From Hysterangium stoloniferum (Eukaryota; Basidiomycota; Agaricomycetes; Hysterangiales; Hysterangiaceae), in NCBI GenBank assembly GCA_015178975.1, contig WHVD01000074.1:248001-312000 (forward strand): 64,000 nucleotides of DNA, given 5' to 3'. Positions 42,901 to 53,003 of this stretch are shown here, piece after piece (position 1 is the stretch's first letter; each line of letters starts with the position of its first letter). Below the pieces are notes generated by a model. It was not told where the DNA came from, made no database searches, and saw only the letters and a list, made by a program, of their open reading frames with translations. Position numbers and translations under genes: made by a program.

Positions 42901-45450
42901 GAATCTGGATAAGGCAAGGGAAAAATTCCGGGCTTGAATGAGGTATGGAAATTAGTGAATGTATGATATACGACCTCTCTTCACATACATGTAATTGTCA
43001 CACATTGGATAATCTTGATGCCTTCATAACGCAAAATACAATCAGTACTATACAAGAGATCCATAGTAGACGAGAGACGACAGGTAGGAAATGCGGAGAG
43101 ATCTCCTCGTATATCGGGCACATTTGCTGGAGTACCGGGAAATCGATCCGAATGAGATGGAAAAAAAGAGGGAATTGGAATACGTTGACGTGGGATTAAA
43201 AGTGACTCCGGCGGCGTTGGTTGCGTTTTGTCCGACAATCCTACCGCCGCACATATGGCAGCCCTGACGAGAGGGAGAAACTCCTCTACGGGAGACTTAA
43301 GACAAACGCTTTAAAAGATTTATTGGATTACCTTGTTTTGAAAATTTCACTAGGGCCGATGATGCCGTTGATCGAATGTCATCGTCAGAGTCCTTCAACA
43401 GTGCAACAATGGCGGGGATGGCAAGGGCAGTCGCGGCTAGAAATTCAGCTGTAGTTAAATGTCAGCTGGATTCTCATCCCATTTTCACACCACACCTTGA
43501 TCTGAAGCCTTCCCCAACACCGATACTGCGCTTGATCGAACGTCAGAGTCAGAGTCCTTCAACAGTGCAACAATGACGGGGATGGCAGGGACAATGGCGA
43601 CTGGAAATCCGGCTGTAGTTAAAAGTCAGCTGGATTCCCATCCCATTTTCACACACCGCACATTGCTCTGAAACCTGCCCCAGGGCCAATACTGCGCTTG
43701 ATCGAACGTCAGAGTCAGAGTCCTTCAACAGTGCAACAATGACGGGGATGGCAGGAGCAACCGCGGCTCGAAATCCGGCTATGATTGAATGTCAGCTGGA
43801 TGATTCCCATCCCATTTTCACACACCGCACATTGCTCTGAAACTTTCCCCAGGGCCAATACTGCGCTTGATCGAACGTCAGAGTCAGAGTCCTTCAACAG
43901 TGCAACAATGTCGGGGATGGTAGGCGAAATGGCAGCTTGAAATTCGGCTGTGATGAAGTGTCAGCTGGATTGCCATCCTATGATTACACCGCACCTTGCT
44001 CTGAAAACATGCCCAGGACTGATACCGCGCTCGATCGAACATCAGAGTCAGAGTCCTTCAACCACGCAACAATGCCGGGAATGACATCCGCAATAGCGGC
44101 CCAAAATTCGGCTGTGATCAAATGTCAGCTGGATTCCCATCCCGTCACCACACACCGCACCTTGCTCTGAAACCTTCCCCAGGACCGATACTGCCCTTAA
44201 TCGAACACCACGGTCAGAGTCCTTCAACAATGCAACAATGTCTGGAATAACAGGGGGAATTGCAGGTCGAAATTCGGCTGTGGTCAAATGTCAGTTGGAT
44301 TCTCATCCCATTTTCACACACCACACCTTGTTCCAAAACCTTCCCCAACACCGATACTGCGCTTGATCGAACGTCATCGTCAGAGTCCTTCAGCAGTGCA
44401 ACAATGTCGAGAATGACAGGGGCAATGGCGGCTAGACATTCGGCTGTGGTCAATTGTCAGATTGATTCCCATCCCATGTTCACACCCCGCACCGTGCTCT
44501 GAAATCTTCCCCAACACCGATACTGCGCTTGATCGAACGTCAGAATCAGAGTCCTTCAACAGTGCAACAATGTCGGGAATGACAGGGGTAATCGCGGCTC
44601 GAAATTGGGCTGTGATCAAATGTCAGCTGGATTGCCATCCGATGATCACACCGCACCTTGCTCTGAAAACATGCCCAGGACTGATACCGCGCTTGATCGA
44701 ATCTCAGAGTCAGAGTCCTTCAACAGTGCAACGATGTCGGGAATGACAGGGGTAATCGCGGCTCGAAATTCGGCTGTGGTCAATTATCAGCTGGATTCCC
44801 ATCCTTTACCACACACCGCACCGTACTCTGAAACCTTCCCCAGGACCGATACTGCGCTTGATCGAACGTCAGAGTCAGAGTCCTTCAGCAGTGCAACAAT
44901 GTCGGGAATGACAGGGTCAATCGCGGCTAGAAATTCGGCTGCGGTCAAATATCAGCTGGATTCCTTTCCCATTACCACACACCGCACCTTGCTCTGAAAC
45001 CTTCCCCAGGACTGATACTGCGCTTGATCGAACGTCAGAGTAATAGTCCTTCAACAGCACAACAATGGCAGGGATGGCAGGAGCAATGTCGGCTCGAAAT
45101 TCGGCTGTGGTCAAATGTCAGCTGAATTCCGATGCTATTATAACACACCGCACCTTGCTCTGAAACCTTCCCCAACACCGATACTGCGCTTGATCGAACG
45201 TCACGGTCAGAGTCCTTTAACAGTGCAACAATGTCGGGAATAAGAGGGGCAATCGCGGCTAGAAATTCGGCTGTGGTCCCATGTCAGCTTGAATCCCATC
45301 CCATTATAACACACCGCACCTTCCTCTGAAACCTTCCCCAACACCGATACTGCGCTTGATCGAACGTCAGATTCAGAGTCCTTCAACAGTGCAACCATGT
45401 GCGGAATGGCACCAAAGATGCCAGTTGGGAATCTAGCTGCAAACCAGCGC
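40187..45450 (-). repeat. Tandem array of HEAT exon + intron units, ~28 copies
   Basis: Unit of about 166 bp: a 117-bp exon (one 39-residue HEAT repeat, phase 1 at both ends) plus an intron of about 49 bp. The intron starts gtgcggtgtg, has agctgacatttgaccacag at its 3' end and varies little between copies. The plus-strand hallmark ttgctctgaaac (or a close variant) recurs every 160-170 bp at about 40354, 40514, 40681 and so on to 45316, with a break at 42720-43330. Because exon and intron amplify together, the unit of duplication is the whole genomic module. Confidence 0.92.
42905..43325. other. Non-HEAT segment interrupting the array
   Basis: About 420 bp with no HEAT homology. The minus strand has an open stretch (EEFLPLVRAAICAAVGLSDK, then IPIPSFFPSHSDRFPGTP). 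It could be the 3' end of the first gene plus the promoter of a second, or a large internal exon. The HEAT exon just before it (43337-43450) ends with a different donor, gtaatc. Confidence 0.4.
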
Positions 45451-47364
45451 ATATTATATCGTACTCCTCCTCCACTTAACATATTCTTACCACACTCCAA
45501 TAGTAATCGTTCCTCAGTATCATCTTCCTTTTCAACCACTTTCCTCATCCACTCGTTTACTTTTCCTGCTGTGATAATAAATTAAGTACGTGTTTTGATT
45601 CATGGTATATGCACACTTTACCTGTTATTAAACCCTTTTCTTTCAGCATTTTCCGGCAATCCGCTGCTTATCAATCAATCTCTTTGCCTCAGCCACGGAA
45701 CATATCCCTACCAATATGCCAATATGCTAATATTACCTCTTCGCAGGCTGCAAGTAGGCCCTCCCTTTGTGGGGATACTCCATCAATGGCCGCAGTCATC
45801 AATGTCCTTCGCTCGTGTGGTGCTGCACCCATAGTGGCCACCGTCTTAATGTGTGGCCCTATCGGGAACTCTAAGTCACCGTCATCCAAGTTTGCCCAAA
45901 TACCAATATAAACCGCCCACCCCAATGTCTTCGCGCAAGGACCTAAATTGTCCAACCGATGTAATGGTCTCCCAACATGTAGAAGTTTTTTGAAGGGCGT
46001 GAGGTACCCTTTGTCCATGAGTTTGTCTGTTGGCGGCGATAGGACTCGTGACATCGCAAGCAGAGAGACTTCTGCAAGCGCTGCATCACATACATTGACG
46101 ACACCTGCCGTGAGGTAAAAGCAATTCTCCAAAATTTTGCATAATTTCTCCGTGACGGCTCGTCGGCACAAGGCAATCCGCAACTGTTCACATTGTTTAG
46201 CACCTGCTACAGCCCTAAGTGCCTCGTTAACTGCCTCCACCGATGTGGATTCTGCAATAACCCATGCCAGGACATCAGCTTCAAGTTCGGCTCGTTGAGG
46301 CTTGCGAAATATTTCGACAAAGAACCGAGAAAGGTTTTCTAGTGATTCAGAAATTCTGAATGTATACGTCCTTGTCGGTGAAAAAGACCCGTAGTAGTCT
46401 GATGTGGACGTCTCATACTTTGCACTTGCAGAGACGGCTGGAAAAAATCGTGACATTGGTGTCTGAAATGGACTGCCGGGGGAGAACAAGGGCAATAGGG
46501 TGCTGAGCATATATAGCGCAAATACAAATATGGTGAAAACAAGCACAAGAAGGCCCAAAGCTACGCTGTTATTCCATGTGGATAAGGCGAGACCTACAAA
46601 GAAAAGGAAGAGAGCTAGTTGAAGTAAAAGCGGGATCCCAGTAATAACCGACTCGAGGCGCCATTGCTGTGCTCTCTTAGCACGAAGGAGACGTTGGCAT
46701 GCATTACTTGAGCGACTTCCGAGTGATATAGGAATATAATTCACCAGCCATCCCCTTCCAAGTAGAGCACAAAGCGCACTGAAGAGAGCCAAACCGAGAC
46801 TAATGACCCACAAATAGTTGACAATAAGGATTGATTTGGAGACTTCAAAAGGCTGAGGGGTGATAGAACGAAATGAGTTTGCACCGCTTGATCGATTCCT
46901 GAACAGGACCTACCTGCAAATCCTTCCTAATTTCGATCAGGAAAGCGGTGATAACCGCCCCAAACAGAACCCCCTGCGAAACTATGAATCGTATATGCAA
47001 TAAAAGAGAACATATTCAGCCATACAAATAAGAGAACATCGTCGATACCAACTCTCAATGAGTTGACAAATTCTTTGTCCACTTTTTCCGTTTCCTTCAG
47101 ATAAAATGACCATGTGGTTGAGTCCGACTGAAGGTGCTTCCCATAAGGGTTATCATCTTCGCTTTCTAAGCCATTATCGCGACTGGATGCTGTCTCGATT
47201 GAGCCCGAGGGAACCTTAGTAGGCGAAGGTTGACGGTTGGTCGCTCCTTGTTTTTCTGTTTCCGTGCCTCAGTTTAGAGTAAGTGTAAACTCCGATTTAA
47301 TACCTGAGATGAGCAATGTCTGTGATTTGGCCCAACGAAGGTCTTGTGCATACTGCGAAGACAT
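43326..47364 (-). CDS. DUF6535 membrane domain fused to HEAT repeats
   Basis: The exons are 47364-47304, 47267-47026, 46973-46914, 46852-45712, 45663-45622 and 45568-45320, followed by about 12 HEAT exons. All these junctions keep phase. The protein starts MSSQYAQDLRWAKSQTLLIS. STTWSFYLKETEKVDKEFVN and GVLFGAVITAFLIEI are the DUF6535 signature. Next come LWVISLGLALFSALCALLGR, a basic RAKRAQQWRLE, then ITGIPLLLQLALFLFFVGL and a further membrane helix, with GSPFQTP after it. A soluble middle follows (PQRAELEADVLAWVIAESTS; MDKGYLTPFKKLLHVG), then a linker (EWMRKVVEKEDDTEERLLLE) leading into HEAT repeats. DUF6535 is a fungal membrane domain of unknown function. The layout puts a large HEAT scaffold on one side of a membrane. 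The first 36-bp intron is unusually short. Apparently intact at the 5' end. Confidence 0.85.
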
Positions 47365-47522
47365 GGCCGGAGTCAGTTTGGGGGCTTCGAACGCCAACAA
47401 CAGTCGATACAAATGTGCAATAAGCGCCGGAACCCCAATGGGTGCACAAGAATCACATTAGCTATAATTAGTTCGGGGTGGCCAGCTCGCTGGCGAGTTC
47501 CTAGTCGATTGGTACCACTCGG

Positions 47523-47996
47523 ATGTCCCCTAGCCACTCCATTAAACTAATAATATCCAAAAACAGAATTGGATGCGAAAGCAGAAGTTCTGGAACTGTA
47601 TTCGATGAACTCTTCAACCCAACAAAGCCATCCAATACTTACATCCCACACCCCCCACAGTGTCCATCCCCAGCAGTCAACAGCAAATCCTCCTGCATTG
47701 TGTCACCGAAGCAATACCATAATGCAAGTTCTGGCCTGCTTTATCCCGAACAGATCCACAATCTCTTGCCCCAACACCACCCAATATCATACCCCCATGT
47801 TCCACCGTATCATCCAGTATCACCCTATCTTTCACCCTACCCCCATCCTCCATATTCTCAGCCTGGTACATGGGCTATTGGAATGCTGCCAACTGTTCAT
47901 GGAAAATTGCGCGAAAGCTCGTATGAATCGTACGTCTGCCCAACTCCACCGAGTATGCTCTTCAGTGTGTGGATCAAGTTGACAGCGAAGGACTGA
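47523..47996 (+). CDS. Pro/Tyr/His-rich ORF, doubtful
   Basis: A 157-codon plus-strand frame with HPISYPHVPPYHPVSPYLSP and YPHPPYSQPGTWAIGMLP lies inside the inverted-repeat region. A second overlapping frame is also open. Low complexity makes it doubtful, and no domain is recognised. Confidence 0.25.
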   Translation: MSPSHSIKLIISKNRIGCESRSSGTVFDELFNPTKPSNTYIPHPPQCPSPAVNSKSSCIVSPKQYHNASSGLLYPEQIHNLLPQHHPISYPHVPPYHPVSPYLSPYPHPPYSQPGTWAIGMLPTVHGKLRESSYESYVCPTPPSMLFSVWIKLTAKD

Positions 47997-48417
47997 ACAC
48001 AGATGGTGAGAGGGGAGGCAATGCTAGGAGAAGTAATGATATGAAAGAATACATTTAGATTATCACGCTGTACTCTCGAATAGTTCATATTCTCATGAGA
48101 TTGTAAATTTGATAATCATTCTTGATATTTCGTGATTTTATGAGAAGTTTCTGCAAATACAGAGCTATCCATAACCTCAATCAGTAATCAACGCTTTGCA
48201 ACAACCATAGCAATAATATATCTCCCCAAGCCGGCCCCGTAATCCACCATCCATTTCCGGCCTCGCAATGCTCATCCCAGCTGTCTGTCATGTGTCCTGA
48301 TCCCAGACTCTCCAAATTGCATCAGCGTCGGCACTAACGATGGTGGACAGAAAGGATGAAAGGATATGTAGTACTTGGGTCTGCGGCCGGTAAGGATGTG
48401 GTTATGTTGCGCACAAG

Positions 48418-48512
48418 GTGGCCAGTCGAGGTTCGCGCACAAGGTGGCCAGTTGAGGTTCGCACAAAAGGTGGCCAGTCGAGGTTCACGCAAAGGTGGCT
48501 AGTCGAGATTCG
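48418..48512. repeat. ~28-bp minisatellite, about 4 copies
   Basis: ggtggccagtcgaggttcgc gcacaa is repeated about four times with small changes (gttgaggttcgcacaaaa, gtcgaggttcacgcaaa, gtcgagattcgcgcact). Confidence 0.85.
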
Positions 48513-49330
48513 CGCACTTCGATTTTCAGTAGGAGCGATAAGTTTGATATGTCATTCCACATTGCGAAGGGTGTACGTTCAGCTCACCTGTCTGATGAAC
48601 TTGCGACACAACAACCATTGGTGGGTTAGATGGTTTGAAAGCTACAGGAAGTTTGAGGCCTAGCGGGAAGGTAAGGATGTGTTTCAGCACCGGACAGAAT
48701 AAGATGTGACAGGGCATTACCTATTTGAAGTTGGGGCCAGCCGTAAGATGTACAAGATCCTCAACAGGGAAGGATATCATATTTACCAAGAACAGGCTCG
48801 ATAACGGTGCTATTGTTAAGGGAAATCCGTTGCTTGTCGACCTTTCTGTAGCCACATTTTTAAACCAATAAATTCAGCACTGGACAAGTGTTGATATCTG
48901 AAGTGCGCATTATGCGTTATGCCAACTAAGGCCATACGTCACGGTAAATATTGGCCCCCCTCATTTTTCAGGAGTGTCTGGGGACATATGTCCGGCAGCT
49001 CTTCCGAAGTGGTCACATCATCACATCACCTGTGAACGTCCAGATCTGACCGCCGACATGCCGAGTGGTACCAATTGACTAGGAACTCCCAGCTGGCACA
49101 TCAGGAGTTACAACATTTAAGGCGGCACTAAAATATTATCTAAACCTGTTTACAAAAATTTAAGTCCTAAAATGGATTTGAACTCAGTTATTACTTCAAT
49201 TATAGACATAAGTTCAAGTAAGAATGTAAACTCAAAGTGTGGAAATCTGTGGAAAGCAATGTCTAAACCTAAGACTATACTTCAGGTATAATTAGGCCCC
49301 AAACTTATACACTTACAACTCCTTTTAATT

Positions 49331-52300
49331 CTAGTTTGGACGTGATCTGAACTCAGGAGGTGCATCATTTAGACTGTTGTCTCCAGCCACATTCTTGTCC
49401 TGGAATATTTCTGTGACCTTTGTGGAAGCTCGGTGGTTGGCTTGAGCAGTCCGTGGAGGAAGCGGCAGCAATGGCATCATGCTTCCTGCAGCAAAATTAG
49501 CTCATGCATCCTTGACCACTCTCTCTACATTCCACATCCAAATAGTCAATCAATCCAGGTGATTATCTCTAGCTATTTGCTTATTTCTGATTGCATGGCA
49601 CACTGTTGGTAAAGAACTTTTGGCTACATGCGGGGAGTTATTAGTTTGCCGGTTCTATCATGATGTAAACATACCAATGTGAACAACAGCATCACTTTCC
49701 CAAGATTCTTTTGTATCTTTGGAGGGCCTTGTACTATCCCCCTCTGTGGAATGACTGAGCTCCGGAGTGATCGAAGATAGACCAGTGGTTAATTTGTTGC
49801 CAAGTAAGTTACCGTAGCTCCCTAAGGTGGAACTCTTGTATAACCGGATGCCTTTGTCTGCAGAAAAATCAGTTGGACTAGAGACTCAAGTCAAAGAAGT
49901 GATTAAATTACCCAACGATTGCTTGATGCTTTGTTTAAGTCCTGTAATACCGGTGGACTCCTTCATTGAACGGGGGAACATATTGCTCACAAATAAGTGT
50001 GGAGGATCTGAATGAAGTTTGATTCATCTTGTCACCAGACCAAACATAAATCATAGCAAGGAAAGCTAACCTTCCACCACAGGTGTTAACAATCCTGCAG
50101 CGCCTACCCTACCCTCTGACACAGGAGTAGTGATGTTTACCTCCTCGTTCGCCTTGAGCTTTGTAAGATCAACAAGCATGCGACTTTTACGATTTTCTTT
50201 ATTCTGTCACGTGAGCTAGTGCCAGCGCCATTCTACCGAAAATCATGGCTGATTTTCCTGAAGCTAAGCACCTTCTCGTCTTCTCTGACAATCAGGCTGC
50301 GCTCAGATCCATTGATGACCTCTCAGACCACCCCAGCCAGTGTGCCTCCATAATTTTCCGCAAACACATTGATGCTTTCCTAGTTGACCCATCCCACCAT
50401 GTCTCCCTCTCCTGGATCCCCAGGCACAAGGGATTCCAAGGCAATGAAGAGGCCGACTTCCTCGCAAAAGAAGCTGTTACCCGCCCCCCCATCATCCACT
50501 CCACTATCTCCTGGGCCCTGGAACGTGCCAAGTCCCGCTCCCTAAAACTTTGGTGACAAGACTGGCTCCACCTTCCCCACACCAACCAAGCTGCCGTCAC
50601 GCTCCACAAACCCCCTGCTGTGAAACTCTCAAAGTTCCACAAGGAATATGGTGGTCCCCGCCACGTCCACACACGCGTCATCCAGGCCATCTTGGGCCAC
50701 GGCTTCTTCGGCGCCTACTACCAACATTTCCTTCCCGACCTCCCGACCTCCTGTCCCTGTGGCACAGAAGACATCCAGTCCCACCTCCACATCATTTCCG
50801 AGTGCCCCCTTCATGAGGAGCACTGACATGCCCTCTGCACTGCCTCTCAAGACTTATCACTCCCCATTATCCTCGGCACCTACAAAGGCCTTGAAGCCCT
50901 AGCTGAGTTCATTGACGCCTCTGATGCTTTCCAGAAAGCATAACTGGCCCACCATCCATCCCTGCTCTTCCCCGCCCTACATTCGACCCTCTTGCCCATA
51001 CCAAGCAGCTACATACACATCTTGCCTCCCCCACCTACCATTAGGGTACTTTTCTCCCAACCGCTATGTATCTTAGTTATGCGACGCGGTATATAAATGT
51101 ATTAAAAAAATAAAAAATAAAATTCTGTCACGTGACTTCATGTACGACAGTGTTATCCATGTCATTCTATCTGCTTCCCTTTATGTGCAGCTGCGAAAAC
51201 GGCAGGCATTGGCTTGTGCACAGGAACACATCGACCAGAACTTGTGTGTGAATTGACCACACTATTTTCCTTCAACGTGAATGAACTGGCCATCAAGATG
51301 GAAGTGCGATTGCTCATGTCGGTGGTGATAGAGGGGTTATACTGAGCAGTAGGTGTGACCTTGAGGGAGTTTGTTGGTCGATGTGAAGCTGTTCCGGAGG
51401 TAGGAGATAGAGATGATGTCCCAGTATTAAAGCTTGGTACTTTATGAGTGACATCTACAGACATGAAAAGTCAGTGATTGCATAGTGAATAAAGCAAGAG
51501 AAACCAGATGTTTGAAAGGTTGGACAAGTGCGGGAAGTTTGCTCTGTGGTAGAATAGTCTTTGCACTTTGCATTCTCTGATGACCATGGATGCTCTCCTG
51601 GCATGTATGCATATTAGCGTTCTCTTTGCCAGGGAGTATGCACGAGTTCTCTTTGTCTGTTGTGACGTTCGCATGCCGCATTGCTGCAGTGGCAATGCTC
51701 TTTGGCAGGCTTGCAGGAGGGGAAAAGCCAGTGGGTGCTCCAGATCGATCACCCCAAGGAGGAGTGACTTCAATAAGCCGTGATGCATCCGCCTCCAATG
51801 GTGAATGCAAAGAGAGGGTGGAATGCGACTGGTCCTTGCCTATGAAGACATATAAATATATAATACCACATGAGCCTAGAAAAAGATATACCTGGTGTTT
51901 CTGGTTTGTCAGGATCAAAGTACAGATCATTAAGAGCAACTGGCACAGTTATTTGGAGGTCGGCATTAGGAAGAATCATTTTTCGTAGGAGTCTCTCGAG
52001 ACCTGAACCACTTTAGTACAGCCAAATGATATAGAAGGAACCAACCTTTCTTGTGGACCATTTTCCTACCCACTTGTCTTTCACAGTGCGTCCCCAGTAC
52101 TTTTCCAGGTCCTGACAATACTGTCAATGAGTCTACCGGTACAAAGTAAAAATTCCCACAGCTTTTGTGCTAAAAGTCTCTGTGGTTCCATCAGGTTCTG
52201 CATATTTAAAAGGTGTTCGGGAGGGGAGGATACTAGTGCAGAGGTCCAAGATGGTTGCGCCTTTGACTCAATGGAGAGGAGCAGTGGCTCAGTGCTGCAA

Positions 52301-52674
52301 GGTAAAATAATGGATGTACAAACTTCGGGGGACACACAAGAGCTGTCAGCAGATACAGAGCTATCGGGAGGTCGCTGGGATGAGCCAGAGCCATCGGGAA
52401 GTGGTTGGGATAAGCAAGAGTCATCGTAGGAGGGAAAGATGTCCTCCAAGGGGAAGCCAGGAACAAGTGGGCCAGTGATAGTAGGAGGTGCTGCAGACTC
52501 ATCATAGAGGAGTGGACTTAAATGTTGTCCAAGCTCGGCACCAAGGAAGTGGGTGTAGTGGCATGTAGGTTTGAAGTGGTGTGAACACTGGCACACACAA
52601 GTCAAGTGAAGCTGAGTGGGTCTTGGATCACTAGCTGGTGTGGGAATGACAAAAAGAGCTTGGATCACTGCCAA
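49331..52674 (-). CDS. Multi-exon gene, function unknown, carrying a LINE in an intron
   Basis: The 3' exons are well supported and phase-consistent: 50203-50071 (RKSRMLVDLTKLKANEEVNI), 50007-49951 (PPHLFVSNMFPRSMKEST), 49857-49675 (KGIRLYKSSTLGSYGNLLGN) and 49485-49331 (SMMPLLPLPPRTAQANHRAS, ending FRSRPN). Upstream exons include 51464-51162 (HKVPSFNTGTSSLSPTSGTA), one around 51850-51560 (GKDQSHSTLSLHSPLEADAS) joined in phase to ILPNADLQITVPVALNDLYF, and 52674-52120 (CVCQCSHHFKPTCHYTHFLG, GAELGQHLSPLLYDES). The link through DLEKYWGRTVKDKWVGKW near 52090 needs one frameshift or an unseen intron, and the true 5' end may lie near 52970 (SQDAYSIFNSSFYFTTIEPL). Cys/His-rich in the N-terminal part, otherwise Ser/Thr-rich. 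I do not recognise a characterised family. It may be a live gene or slightly damaged. Confidence 0.6.
50201..50214. repeat. Target site duplication of the LINE (left)
   Basis: attctgtcacgtga, repeated exactly at 51122-51135. Confidence 0.92.
50215..51121 (+). mobile_element. 5'-truncated LINE with RNase H and A-rich tail
   Basis: A 907-bp insertion flanked by an exact 14-bp direct repeat (50201-50214 and 51122-51135), ending in an A-rich tail (attaaaaaaataaaaaataa). It encodes the RNase H end of a non-LTR retrotransposon pol. KHLLVFSDNQAALRSIDDLS, VSLSWIPRHKGFQGNEEADF and LAKEA are the RNase H motifs. After one TGA comes a tail with SKFHKEYGGPRHVHTRV, HGFFGAYYQHFLPDLP and CPCGTEDIQSHLHIISECPL, a C...C...H...C knuckle typical of Tad/I-type LINEs. 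The 5' truncation is normal for target-primed reverse transcription. It lies antisense within the gene at 49331-52674. Confidence 0.92.
51122..51135. repeat. Target site duplication of the LINE (right)
   Basis: attctgtcacgtga, the exact partner of 50201-50214. Confidence 0.92.
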
Positions 52675-53003
52675 TTGCGGTTACTTCTGTGAGTATATGG
52701 GCTACCCATCAAAGCCAGCAGTGGCCAAATGTGCCATATTGTAAATATCGTGTGGCTAACGAAGTGGCCCACTGGTCGTCCTACTCTTTCGAATTCAGAG
52801 GTTCAATGGTAGTGAAATAAAAAGAACTGTTGAAGATGCTGTAAGCATCCTGTGAGATGGGAGATGAAGAGAAGGAAAAGACACCAGTGAACAATAAGGG
52901 GAAATTGTCATGCAGTGACACTGGGTGAGACCTACAATCACTGAAGAACTCGGGCAAATTACATTTGTCCAATTGAACTCTTGTTTGTTGACTGTCTGCT
53001 CTT

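Larger units (their letters stand above)
47481..49097. mobile_element. 1.6-kb region bounded by ~37-bp inverted repeats
   Basis: The left end 47481-47522 reads gccagctcgctggcgagttc then ctagtcgattggtaccactcgg. The right end 49061-49097 is its reverse complement with a few differences (ccgagtggtaccaattgact, aggaactcccagctggc). Inside are a Pro/Tyr-rich plus-strand open stretch (47523-47996), a 28-bp minisatellite and otherwise non-coding DNA. This suggests a non-autonomous DNA element. No clear target duplication is seen and no transposase lies inside. Confidence 0.55.

Noticed and set aside
48272-48466. Minus-strand peptide with SGIRTHDRQLG
   Set aside because: This phrase often appears when short dispersed repeats are translated; the frame is short and has no support.
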